A stretch of 64,000 nt of DNA from Amoebophrya sp. A120. Its lineage: Eukaryota; Sar; Dinophyceae; Syndiniales; Amoebophryaceae. The stretch covers positions 2,760,226 to 2,824,225 of the forward strand of contig CAJINV010000002.1 of NCBI GenBank assembly GCA_905178155.1. Direction: 5' to 3'. Shown one piece after another: positions 47,102 to 58,328 of the stretch (its first letter is position 1; every line of letters begins with the position of its first letter). A program made the position numbers and the translations under genes. The notes beneath the pieces are model-generated. The model had not been told where the DNA came from and made no database searches. It worked only from the letters and a program-made list of their open reading frames with translations.

Positions 47102-50100
47102 ATGGGAAGTAGATTTGATTACCTTTTCGACGAGGCCAACCAGGACATTGAGCGCGCCATCGCCTTGTCCCTGCAAGACCAACAAGAAGCCGCGCGCTAT
47201 CAAATGCAAAAATGTCTGGGTTTGGAAGAGTCATGCTGTTTTTGCATGACACAGAAGGTCTGGCATGGAAGCTCTAGCATCACAGGTTTCGAGAAGCTTC
47301 CGCAATGTCGAACCCGCATGACAAATGCCCCACTTTGGTGACAGAGAGCGGGCAGCTTTTGCTACCTATGCATGAGAGATTTTTCTGTGTTCTGAAATGC
47401 GCATCACAGTTTGGTATTCTTCCAGACCCAGACATATTTGGGATCCATACGCGCCAGGCCTCTACAACTACTACCCCGCCTAGTACAACTGGTGACCAAC
47501 ACCAGCAACGGTCAACACTGGGCGAAGGAGTACTACAAGCTGCACAAGAACCTCCCGGGGGCGAAGAAGATAACTCCTCTTCCTCTACAAACCCGGGCGG
47601 AAACAGGATCGACGATCATACCATGATTTCTACCGGTCATCAACATCAGCACCACACCGAGATTCTGATCCCGCCTACGGTAGAGGAGGATGAGGAATTC
47701 CAACGTGCGCTGGAGGAATCCCGCTTGCTCTATGCGCAAGAGGAGTTGTCCCGCCGGCAGATGGAAGTGCTAGACCACGAGCAGCAGCTCCCGAGCAGCT
47801 CGAGTGCCGCCACACTTTCCGCCGGGAGTAGTACTGGTGATCTTGCCCCTCGCGCATCACAAAGAACGGAGCCCGCTTCCTTCCCCGCCCTAGCACTCCC
47901 CCAGATCAGCAACCGACGCGCCAGGGTGCCTTCCTCGACCTCCTCTGTTTCGGTTATTACACCCCCAGCGCTTATCGGTGGTCACCTTTCAGCGGCGAGT
48001 ATCAGGACGATGCCCAGCACCCCTGCCGCAATCGCCCGAAACTGCAGTAACCGTAACATTATCGATCCAACCGGCTTCAGGGTGCAGATCCTGGTGAAGC
48101 AAGACGGCTCCCCGGAGTGGCGCCCCTTGCGCAGCGACAAGCATGAGGTAGACGCAACAGGCAGCATTTCTTCGTTCCGGGTCCTATGCATTGCAAAAGT
48201 ATCGTACTCGTATAAATGCATATACAAATTTCCTTGGCATGAGAAACAAAATTTGTAATGCGGATTTGATTTAACAAGAAAATTTGTAATGCATGACTGC
48301 AATACGAGTACAGTACGATACTTTTGCACAGGATAGGTCCACGCGCGGGACAACACGGTTTACCAGATCCGCTGCTTTTCCGAAATTGTGAAAGCGGTGG
48401 TGACCTGCCATGTCGATGGGCAGTCTGTGCTGCTCAAAGAGTCCTATGAATTGCAAAAGCATCGTGGTACTAGTAGTAATTGCATTACAAATTAGCTCAG
48501 CATGACAACTGTCATGCCGTTCTACCTTAACATGGAGATTTGTAATGCATAATTGCGATGAGTACAAGTGCGATACTGTTGCACAGGATAAATCCGACTT
48601 TCTCCCGATTTACGCGCCGGACAAACCGAAACTGATCCCGGGCTTTGACACCTTCATGGTGCATGACAAGAACACCGGCAGCCGGACGACACAGTACCGC
48701 GAATTTGTTTTCAAGCTTGGTGATAATCTTCAAGACAATAGTTCTATCCTGTGCAAAAGTATCGTACTCGTATTGCAATCATGCATTACAAATTTTTTTC
48801 TCAAGGTAAAACAGCATTACAAATTTTATTTCTCATGCTGAGGGAATTTGTCATGCATTTATACGAATACGATACTTTTGCAGTTCATAAGCTCTCGCTC
48901 TCGGAGGTCCCCCACGGGTTTGGACGATGGTATTACAACAGCAGGTCCGAGAGTCACGACTCCCATGGCAGGAGGAGCTCCAGTTCCTCCTGGACCCTCG
49001 ATTATTGTCAACTTCTACGAGCTGATCGAGGAATGTCAATATTACGTGGATGCCGGGTTCCACGGGGGTGGCGGCGGAGGCAAGAATAAACAGGGAGGCT
49101 GCAGCATCCAAACGGTCTCCCGGGAGCTCTCGGACCAGTCATTCCCGCCTAGCCCCTTCAACAACAACAGTAACAACATGCTCGGAATTGGAAATGCAAA
49201 TAGAAATACCACTGGTAAAAAGAAGGAAAAGCACATTAAAAGCGCGAAAAAATCGAAGCGCGGAGATGTTGACAAAAATGGTCCACCAGGTGACTACGGA
49301 ATAAACCAGGACGCCACTTCCAGTCATCTCCGCACGGGATTGGGGGACATGATGGAGCACACGCGGGGAGGAAATGATAGTAATAAAGGTGGTGGGAAGG
49401 GCAACAAAGGTTTTATTGGGAAAAACGGAAAAATGATGATGAAGAACAACAAGATTTCTCGCGGCCGGTTGCTGCACACGGTCGTCGTCACCGCGCAGAA
49501 AGAAGTGCTGTTCTGGCATCGACAGCTGTTTCTATGCATTGCAAGAGCATCGTACTAGTAGAAATCGCATTACAAATTCGGTCCGCATGAGAAATAGAAT
49601 TTGTCATGCTGTTTCACCTTGGGATGGAGATTTGTAATGCATGACTGCGATTACTACGAATGCGATACTTTTGCACAGGACAGTTTCTCTACGAAGACAA
49701 TGTTGGTTTGGGGCAGATCCCGGCGCCGGTCTTACCCCCGTTGAGAGAAGTGGGTCGCTCGCCTGCTTCTTTCTCCTCTTCTTCTCAAGCAGAAGATCCA
49801 ACGACCGACGCGGGCCGGCTGGTAATTGTGATTGACGCAGCCAATGTGGCCAGATACGACGATGGAATTTGTAGTAGTAGTAGTGCAACTCTAGCTTCAC
49901 CGGCGAGGGAATCTTCTGCGACTGGTACCAGCGCAGCAGGAGGACACACTTCCGCTGCTGCCGCTGCATCGGGTAGTTCCAGTGGCAGTGCAGACGGCCG
50001 GGAGGTTATTGACTTGACCGGCGAAGCAGGAACAGGAGGAGAACGGGGTGATGTTATTGATCTTACCGGGGAACAAACGGGAGGCAACTCTGCTGCTGAT

Positions 50101-51086
50101 CAACGTCGAATCAACGTTAATGTTTCCCCGACTTCCAGTGCTACCAACAGCCCCGGGCAACGTCATGGAGATGGATCATCTCCCTCACAGAACCACCTTC
50201 CTCCGTTCCAACCGGAAAAGCTCCGGAAGATGGTGCAGTTTTTCCAAGAGTTACTGATCAAGAACTTTTCCGAAAATCGCATCAACTTAACAACCACCGC
50301 CCACATCGTCATCGGTTGCGCCGCGGGGGACATGCCGGGGTTGGAATTAGGCAAATTGCGGACCTTTTTCAACAACGTTGCAGACCGGACGAGTAGTCAC
50401 CACGTGTGCGCGCTGAAATTCCGATGCGCGGAGTACGGGGCTGGGATATGAATTGCAAAAGTAATATCGTACTCGTACTAATCGCACTTCTGCATTACAA
50501 ATCTAGTTGCCGAGGTAAATCCGCATTACAAATTTAATGTGTAATGCTGAGCGAATTGGTATTGGAATTTCAATTTGTAATGCAATTCAAACTAGTACGA
50601 CTACGATACTTTTGCACCGGATATGGGAGCCAGAATGTCGATCGGGTTTTGTTGGAAGAAGCGTTACGGCCGGATATTTGCGGGTGTTTGGTCAGCAACG
50701 ATAAGTTATGCATTGCAAAAGTATCGTACTCGTATAAATGCATTACAAATTTCCTCAGCATGAGAAATGAAATTTGTAATGCAGATTTTGATTTGCCTTA
50801 AGAAGGAGATTTGTAATGCATGACTGCAATACCCTTACCAGTACGATACTTTTGCACAGGATATAAGTTCGAGGATCACGTGAACAACCGGGTTGTTTCG
50901 GGGAGTATGGTGGAGAAAATCCGGGTGGAATTTGGATTTTTTCAGCAAACGGAGTTGCTCGTCTACGCCCCTAACTTTTGGGAGGAGCACATGAATAAAG
51001 GAGGAGATCTGGATCGCGAGGAACACTTGATCGATTTCTTGGCGGAGAAGCTGACGCCGACGAGCTACACTTTAGGAGGCCGGTGA
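47102..51086 (+). CDS. NYN/PIN-type ribonuclease (Regnase/N4BP1-like) with UIM and SIM-like motifs
   Basis: Exons 47102-47197, 47455-48184, 48341-48444, 48596-48744, 48895-49532, 49688-50446, 50629-50706, 50869-51086 give 923 residues; all seven introns are introners. Residues about 13-28 (Asp-Ile-Glu-Arg-Ala-Ile-Ala-Leu-Ser-Leu) and about 108-125 (Glu-Glu-Phe-Gln-Arg-Ala-Leu-Glu-Glu-Ser) fit the ubiquitin-interacting motif. From about 616 the protein has Val-Ile-Val-Ile-Asp-Ala-Ala-Asn-Val-Ala, the first Asp strand of NYN domains. Later come Val-Asp-Arg-Val-Leu-Leu-Glu-Glu-Ala and Val-Ser-Asn-Asp-Lys-Phe-Glu-Asp, matching the distal acidic residues of Zc3h12a-type RNases. A low-complexity insertion within this domain (about 630-735) holds two Val-Ile-Asp-Leu-Thr-Gly-Glu motifs like SUMO-interacting motifs. 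Predicted role: RNA cleavage linked to ubiquitin/SUMO signals (inference). A His/Gly/Lys-rich linker separates the parts. Confidence 0.82.
47198..47449. mobile_element. Introner, family A (252 bp)
   Basis: TSD CGCGC on both sides; phase 0. Inserted 20 bases after the first UIM; the left arm has GTCTGGGTTTGG. Confidence 0.9.
48185..48335. mobile_element. Introner, family B (151 bp)
   Basis: TSD GGTCC on both sides; phase 1. One of three TSDs that also allow GT-AG. Confidence 0.9.
48445..48590. mobile_element. Introner, family B (146 bp)
   Basis: TSD AGTCC left, AATCC right; phase 0. Confidence 0.88.
48745..48889. mobile_element. Introner, family B (145 bp)
   Basis: TSD AGTTC left, AGCTC right; phase 2. 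The shortest element in the window. Confidence 0.88.
49533..49682. mobile_element. Introner, family B (150 bp)
   Basis: TSD GTTTC on both sides; phase 1. Ends GACA instead of GATA. Confidence 0.88.
50447..50623. mobile_element. Introner, family B (177 bp)
   Basis: TSD TGGGA on both sides; phase 1. The left arm carries a 3-base insertion (AAAAGTAATATCGTACTCG). Confidence 0.89.
50707..50863. mobile_element. Introner, family B (157 bp)
   Basis: TSD TAAGT on both sides; phase 1. Splits the Ser-Asn-Asp-Lys-Phe-Glu-Asp motif of the NYN domain. Confidence 0.9.
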
Positions 51087-52794
51087 GATGACAACACTAG
51101 CGTCCACGAACTGATGCTAGGCGGATAAAAGCAAGACTAGTACTGCCGAGCTTAGAGTAACAAGGCGGGTAGAAGAGCACGACTACTGCTCCAAGGGGAG
51201 TAGGCTTACCCGTCAGAGAACCTGAGCTACACTCTAGGTCCGACGAGCAACTACTACACTCTGCGAGGACACAGCTCACTTTATATGTACTAGTACGGAT
51301 GATTTGATCTCGTGATGTTGATAGTAGAAATTGAAATTGCTGCAGTAGCAAATAGCTGTTGCGGTTGTGTCGATACTAAAGAAACAGCATGAAGACAGTA
51401 TCAGCCTTATCCTTCCTGCGAGCTGAAAATAATATAACGAGAACAAGTGCCTAGCACAGCTGTAGATACACATTGCGTTTCTCTTTATATTTTTAGTCAG
51501 TTGCGAAAAATCCGAACGGATTACGGACAAGAAAGAGGACTGCTTCACTCGAAATCAATTTTTTTCTAAACGTAAAAAAATCATTCTTTCACTACAGAAA
51601 AAAATACATAACGACAAAAACAATGAAGTTCAAAATCGAAAATGTGTATAGAGCCTTAGGAGACACGGCTTTGTTCTGCTCTTATGTGTGCCATTCTTTT
51701 GGTTTTTCGAGGATCTAAAAAATGACGAGGATCATCTGAAATGCACATAGATCAGGATCCGGAAATTTTTGGACCGCCACTCTGTGGGGCGGTGATTTTT
51801 TCTTTTCAACTTCCAGCTTGGTAATTCTTTGGAATCGCTTCTGGCACAAAATGATCTATCGGAATTGTTAGTGGTGCGATGCGGTAGTGATTTTCTTGCT
51901 TTTTGCATTATGTATTTTCCATTTTCATTATTTTCTTTTTTGCGGCACAGGAAGAAGGATCTGGTGTTGTTTCAGAAGGATCTTTAGCAAACCCAGTAGC
52001 ATGCAAAAGCACAGAAGTACGAGTAAAGCACAGAAGTACTTACATCGAGTATAGGTTTAAGAGTCTTCAAAAGTGGTGCGCAATGCATAGAGTGCCAGTA
52101 GTAGTCTAGTGCAACATTTCCAATCATAAGTGATCAACAAGTTTCGTGCAGCATAAGTAGCATCTGTTTCATCATCTTGAGTTTTTCATCCACATAGCGA
52201 CAGTCAGTTTTCTTGTCCCGAGTAGTTCTTGTGTAGTTGTCAACAATTTTCATCTTCATCGACAACTTTCTCACGCTTTTGTCAACAATCTCGAAAACAG
52301 TTTTGACAGTTGAAAAGTGTTAAGTATTTGTCAAGAAATCTGTTTTAGAGAATAAATAGTTTAGAAGGACGACAAGAACAGCGTCGGGAAGTTTATTTCA
52401 AATTTAGTACCAGTAAACCAGTTTCGATTTCGACTCTTTTCTAGTTTCCAGTACACAGCTACATACCTCATCTGAATCTCGCCCGGATTTTTTCTATCGG
52501 GGCGGCAATTTTCACCGATTTTACTTCTTACAAGTTTCCAGCCTAGCCAAAAACTGTCCAGTATTTTTTACATCGTGTTTAGATTCGATAGTATGTAGAA
52601 GTTGTTCCCCTTTCCTACTTGAAAGATTGTTCCCCCGGAATTTTACGTAAGAAGCTCGGTATTTTTACTTCCGAGCATTCTAGTATAGTTTAGTGATAGA
52701 TAAGATTAGAATTTCCATTTTTACACTTAACACCGCGCGTGGTGCGGTATAATTTTTACACCATTGTCGATTTTACAACATCAATCAAAACACA
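51087..52794. other. Intergenic between NYN and SLC13 genes
   Basis: 1.7 kb, AT-rich, no introner. Contains the low-confidence two-exon frame at 51623-52109; otherwise nothing recognised. Confidence 0.5.
51623..52109 (+). CDS. Possible small two-exon protein (73 residues)
   Basis: Speculative. ATG follows an A-rich leader (AAAAACAATG) like those of the neighbouring genes. Exon 1 (51623-51685) ends TAT|GTGTGC. A T-rich tract and GCGGCACAG acceptor precede exon 2 (51951-52109), which is open to TAG in the matching phase 0. The product is basic with no motif recognised. An alternative donor at AAT|GTGTAT (51644) also fits. It could be noise. Confidence 0.22.
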
Positions 52795-55700
52795 ATGACG
52801 ACTGCTGTCACGCGAGAGCAGCAGGTCGCAAATATTACGAGGAAAAGTCCCCTCTCCCCATATCGAAAAGGTATGTTTCCGGAAATTTGTGTTGCTGATT
52901 TGAGACCTCAAATCACGTCTGTCTTGCAAGAAGGCAACTCCACAAGCTCCGCAGCATTGTGCAGGCGGTTTGTGATGCTAATGGGCCTACAGCGCGGACG
53001 TTTCTCATGCTAGACGCCTAGGCCAGAACCTCTCTACTTAGGCTTAGCATGGGGCTGCATTCCTCTCCAGCAAGACAAGTCTGATTTGTGTACGCAAATC
53101 CTGCATCAGAAACTTCGTTTTGATATGGGGAAGGGGGATTTTTCCTTTTGATAGCAAAGGGCCTGGATAACAAGCGTGACCTGGATAACAACAACGAGGA
53201 TTCGGTTGACGGATCTCAAGACCAGGATATGACAGTGCACAACTCCCCCTCCCCCTCATTTGTATCGCATGAACGGCAACACACGCCTGAGCAAGAATGC
53301 CGGTTTTGCATGACAAATTTGCACTGGAGTATAGTGCTACTTAGGCAACCAGACCTTGTCATGCAAACAGTGCTAAGAGTCAAAGGGTGGATTGGGTATT
53401 TTGCATGACAAATGAGGGGGAGGCGGGGGAGTTGTGCACTGTCATACAGGACAACAACCAGGAGGACCGCAGTCCGATTGTCTACGAGTACGATGATTTT
53501 TCCTTCGATGAGGAGACGGGCTTGGGGCAGCCGAAAATTATCAAACCATACCGAAGTTGGAAAGACGCCTTGTTGTACGTCTTCACGCCGGCAAGAATCG
53601 TGCTGTTGGTTTTGCTGGTATAAAACAAGCTGCGTTCTTCTTCTTTTTCATCTTAACTTCTGGCTCGCTTTTGTTCAGCATGGTAGATGACGGATTTTTC
53701 TGTGATGTCGATGTGCACAGGGCAGGTTTGTAAATGCAAAGAATCTACTCACTATAGTTGTTTGTCAATTTTTTAGCATGAAAAGAAAAATCCTCTTCTT
53801 TCAACAGGTCATTGCCATCCCCGCCCTCCCCAAGTTCGACGACCTCCCCACCAGGCACATCCCTTACTTCCCCAAACGTGTTTTGGCCGACTACAAGAAG
53901 AAGTCCTGGACACACATCGAGAAGGTCAAGTTTGCGCACAATGGGCTGTCCCCGAATCCAGATAAGGATGTGACCTTCGAGTGGACAGAATATGATGAAG
54001 CGAGCCAGCAGGAAGTAACAATCAAATGCGTCCCGAACGTGAACAACCGGGCGGGAATTTCGGTTGACGAAGAGCAAGGGAAAATCAACGACAAATTCAT
54101 GTCCATACGCCAGTTTTATGAATTGCAAAAGTATCGTACTCGTATGAATGCATTACAAATTTCCTCAGCATGAGAAGGAAAATTTGTAATACTGAGGTAC
54201 CTGCTTAAGGAAAAAATTTGTAATGCATGATTGCAATTAATACGAGTACGATACTTTTGCACAGGATAAGTTTGTGGTGTTAACCATGATCGTCTGGATG
54301 GTCGTTTTCATGGTGGAGGGGATTCCATATCAACTGCAAATATGTCTGGGTCTGGAAGATTGCAACTTGTCATGCTAAATCTGAGTCAGGCACTAAACTG
54401 TGTTGCATGATTGCCAAATGTGGCCCACTTTTGACCTAATCGAGAGGCAGTTTCTCATGCAGGATAGGCATTAGAAAGACCTCACAGAATCTGGCATGCT
54501 ATGTCCTACATACCAGACCTCATGGGTCATGGAGAATCTGCATGACAAGTCTGGCACTCTTCCAGGAGACCCAGACATATTTGCAATGCATATTCCGCCG
54601 GAACTCGCGATTTTCACGGTGATCCTCTTCAGCTACTTCTTCTCCATGATCAGCTATGAAATCCCGTTGAGCGATTACTGCAGCAACGCGAAGCCAAGTC
54701 AAACTTTAACCGTGGAACCATTGCTATTGCTAGAACAAGTCTCGCAAATCTACACGGGATTGTCCTCCAAAAACACGCTACTTTACGCGGGGATGTTCGT
54801 CCTCTCCGCGGCGTTTACAGAAACAAAGATTTTGGAAAAGCTCTTAGGTTCGATCATCGGTAGTCCCACCAGCCATTTCGGGATTATCGGGAGACTCATG
54901 GTTCCGGCGATGGTGTTGTCTTCCGTCTGCCCAAATGGACCGGTCACGCAGATGTGCATGCCGTTGGTGGTCGCGGTGACCGATAAAACAGGCTTGTACA
55001 CCCCAAGAGTCTACTACCTCGCATTGGCGTTCATGGTTACGCTTGGCGGGAACTTGACGTTGATCGGCTCCACGCCGTGTATCTACGCGTTAAATGCTTT
55101 CAAACTGAAAAAAGACGGGAGGGAAACGCTGCAAACGCAGCAGTGCCGGGAGACACTGATGGCAGCGCACAACTGGAGAAAGCTGGACGATGCAGATGGC
55201 AATCCGGTGAATTACAAGATCCGGGATGTCTGGAACGATCGGGAACGAGTGCCGGAACCAGGGTATAGAATTTATTTTCAGGGTATGAAGTTGGTTTTGC
55301 ATCACAGAATATTTATTCTCGCATTTATTTTCGGAGGTTCGTGTTGGTGTTCGTTGTTGTTGTTCTGCATTGCAGCGCCCGAGTCGGTCGTGCATGTTCT
55401 CCAAGAGGAATTGATTCCAGATGCTGCATGATAACAAACAGAATGCGTGAAAAAACAAGAATAACCCAATTGTACATTATCAGTTTCGAATTCATTGGCG
55501 AGAGCGCTCACTACGAAGAATTAGTTGCGAAGCAGTGCTCCTTCTCCACCATCGACGGCGGGTTTTTAATTCTCGCTTTGCTCGTCGCCGTCGCGTGCAT
55601 CCCGACGGTCCGGTTCTGCATCCACGTCTTTGCGAAAGATGAGGACATCGCGAAGGAAAAGCAGAGACAACTGGAATTGGAAGACGGTTCTGCAGCTTCA

Positions 55701-58328
55701 TCAGAAGGTGAGCATGATGCAGCTCTATCAAGTAAAGACCTTGTCGAGCACAAAATCGCGGAAGATCGCGCCTACGGAGCGGAAGATGAGGAGAGGAGAA
55801 CATCGGTGCAACTATGAAATTCAAAAATGTCTGGGTCTGGAAACTTGTGATGGTAAAATGTGCATGATGAAAACACTTCCGAATGCAGTCCGGCATGACA
55901 ACTTCCCAAAACGCTTTCTCATAGGCAATCCCTAATATGAGAAACTGCGTTCTTTTTGATTGACAAAAGAGGCTGCGACTTTTGTTGGTTATGCAATACA
56001 GATTTTCTAGGTATGGAAAGCTAGCATTACAAGTTCCAACCTTGTTCCAGACCCAGAGATTTTTGCATTTGATAGTAACTAGGGTTAGACGATCTGAAAG
56101 CGAGAGAAACGGCGGTGGCGTTTAAGTTCACGGAAGGGAACGAAGTTGTGGAGGATGAAGTTTTCGGTGAGGGCGAAAATAATAACACCGCAATAAACAA
56201 GGAGCAACAGCCCTTACTCGACCTGGAAAGCGGCGAGAGAGCCGCACCAGACACCAGCATGAGAAACCGATCCAAATCCGTGAAGATCGTCCCGGAGCAT
56301 TTGACCCGACGGGGGACGACCTATGAACTGCAAAAGTATCGTACTAGTAGTAATTGCAATACAAATTAGCTCAGCATGACAAATGGAATTTGTCATGCTG
56401 TTTTGCCTTGGGATGGAGATTTGTAATGCATAACCGCGATTACTACGAGTACGATACTTTTGCACTGCATACGACCACCGGAGAGGCAATTTCGAAGTAC
56501 CAGAACGGGAATGTATCGGTGATTCCCACGAAACCAGTGCTCGACACGAGACACGCGGTTTACGATGTGGAATTTAAAGTGACGAAGGACTGCAAGGCAT
56601 TATTGGGGACGACTTTGGAAGAATCCGCGCTGTATCGGATGAAAGACGTGGAGATTTATTTACACGTCGCCGCCGGGACAAAAAAGCCGGCGTTCGCAAC
56701 GCGGGCGGAAGAGGTATACTAGATTTTTTTGAGAAAAATTTCCCTTATTTGCGGATGGTCGGTGTAGGTCTACTGGATAATGAATTACTTATGTCCTTCT
56801 CATATGTATCGTCCCGTAGCTGTGTGATTATGTGCTGGCACATTTTTCTTGCAGCTTCTCCGTGGCGCGGCGGTTCTTGCAACGCAAAGTCCAATATGAT
56901 TTTTTATCAAAAAAAAATCCTCAACCACCAATCAAAAATCCCAGCTTCCCGAAATGGGCGCCCTGTCCGTTTATTACGAAGAAGATGGAACAACGGCCGC
57001 GCCCGTTGCACCAGCGGCATCCTCAACGCCAGCAAAGCCCGCATCCTCCTCATCATCGAAAGCCAGAAATAACGACGATAATTCCCCCCTTTTGATGAAG
57101 GACCCGTCTGAAATTTTCCTTCAGCCCAACTGCGTGTTAGGTATCCGCGCCCAGGCGTCGACCATCGGGAAGTTGCAGAGACAGTTCCTGGGATTAACCC
57201 CCAACGCGGACTACTACGAGTTGTTAGGAAGATCGAGGAAAACGAGACAGATGTACGAGATGGTCTTATCCGAGAAATATTTGAAAAAACTCTCCACGAA
57301 AAAATTCTTTCTGGAACACGACGCGGTGATTCTCGGCGTCGACGAGGTGAACGGGTTTGTGTTAGTAGAAGGCTTCCAGGTCTTCGGGCAGCTCGCGCAG
57401 AAGGGGGGCCGGTTCCCCGAGGTAAAAATGGTGTCTGCGGTGATCGGTTCTAGCCCACCGAGGGCAGTGTCAACTTTTGACACGATCCGCGGTTTTGTCG
57501 CGTTCATCGGGTTTTTGATCGTCATTGGGATTACCGCGATACCGGAACTGAAAATCGGAAATTTCAAGCTGGACGACCAGTTCGCGACACTGATCATCGG
57601 GTTGGGAGTGGTAGTGATATCATGCATTTTACAAATCTTTATTTCCGCATTGATGCATCAATAAAAGAACTTCATTTCGATTTCTAAAGCTCGTCCGGAG
57701 ATTTTTTGTCAAAACTTTATTTTTGCTCCGGATTATTATATGGGCAAGGGCATGAAAATGAAATAAGTACAAACCCTTAAATTAAACTTTACCACAGCTC
57801 CTCGTCGCCCTCCGTTGCATCACCTGGAAGCAGGCGATCGGGTCCATGAACGCCGGCGTGTTACTCCTCTTCGCCTTTGCGGACGCGCTACAAGTGATCA
57901 TGGCCAACAGCAAAACGAGTGAATTCCTCGCGCAGATGATCGATAAAGTCACGGCTGGGAACAAAGCGCTGATCGTCTTTTTCACGGGGATTGTCGTGTC
58001 CGTTTTGACCCAATTCCTCAACAACGCGACCTGCACGCAAATGCTGTGGGACAGCACCTTAAACCTCTGCTACCGATCCGGAATCCCGTTTAAACCAATG
58101 ATTTGCCTCCTGGCGCAAACCTCCGGCTTCGCGTTCTGCACGCCAATCGGGATGCCGCCGACATTATTGGTGAAAGTCCCGGGAAACTACGAGTTTGGGG
58201 ACTATCTGCGCGCCGGGTGGTTGACGCAGGTCGTGGCGACGTTTTTGACGTGTCTGCTGGTGTCCGTGTGGGTTGCTTATGACACCGGGGACGTGGAGGA
58301 AAATGTGAAATTCTTGTTCTCCTGGTAA
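52795..58328 (+). CDS. SLC13/SAC1-like anion transporter with RCK_C-like insert
   Basis: Divalent-anion/Na+ symporter (DASS) type membrane protein. Exons 52795-52832, 53159-53227, 53452-53617, 53808-54116, 54274-54327, 54598-55262, 55484-55812, 56080-56321, 56477-56713, 56945-57610, 57798-58328 give 1,101 residues, with phase closing throughout. The first membrane half (about residues 195-400) contains Gly-Gly-Asn-Leu-Thr-Leu-Ile-Gly-Ser (near 360), the DASS substrate-site pattern. The second half (about 880-1090) has Asn-Asn-Ala-Thr-Cys-Thr-Gln-Met (near 1000) and Thr-Pro-Ile-Gly-Met-Pro-Pro (near 1040). Between them a large cytosolic region, about 440-870, includes beta-rich parts resembling the TrkA-C/RCK_C domains of algal SAC1/SLT sulfate transporters. 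The N-terminus is acidic and soluble, with a first helix at about 75-98. Sulfate or another dianion is the likely substrate (inference). Six introners and four GT-AG introns. Confidence 0.87.
52833..53153. mobile_element. Introner, family E (321 bp)
   Basis: TSD GCAAA on both sides; phase 2. Only 38 coding bases precede it. Arms GAGGAAAAGTCCCC and GGGGGATTTTTCCTTTT. Confidence 0.88.
53228..53446. mobile_element. Introner, family C (219 bp)
   Basis: TSD CAGGA on both sides; phase 2. The right arm has an extra GGCG within the G run. Confidence 0.9.
53618..53807 (+). other. Canonical GT-AG intron
   Basis: Donor TTGCTG|GTATAA, acceptor TTTCAACAG|GTC, phase 0. Lies inside the first predicted membrane helix. 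Confidence 0.85.
54117..54268. mobile_element. Introner, family B (152 bp)
   Basis: TSD AGTTT on both sides; phase 0. Followed by a 54-base exon encoding part of a membrane helix. Confidence 0.9.
54328..54592. mobile_element. Introner, family A (265 bp)
   Basis: TSD TTCCA left, TTCCG right; phase 0. The right arm has a small insertion (TTCCAGGAGACCCAGAC). Confidence 0.88.
55263..55483 (+). other. Canonical GT-AG intron
   Basis: Donor CCAGG|GTATAG, acceptor CATTATCAG|TTT, phase 2. A nearby GTATGA (55283) would not fit the downstream frame. Confidence 0.75.
55813..56074. mobile_element. Introner, family A (262 bp)
   Basis: TSD GCAAC left, GTAAC right; phase 1. The right arm has CCCAGAGATTTTTGC, one change. 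Confidence 0.88.
56322..56471. mobile_element. Introner, family B (150 bp)
   Basis: TSD CGACC on both sides; phase 0. Joins Gly-Thr-Thr to Thr-Gly-Glu. Confidence 0.9.
56714..56944 (+). other. Canonical GT-AG intron
   Basis: Donor GAAGAG|GTATAC, acceptor AAATCCCAG|CTT, phase 0. Confidence 0.83.
57611..57797 (+). other. Probable GT-AG intron
   Basis: Acceptor TACCACAG|CTC is clear. The donor is one of three overlapping phase-0 GTs at 57608, 57611 or 57614, differing by one Val. Splicing fuses two hydrophobic stretches into one helix. Confidence 0.72.
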
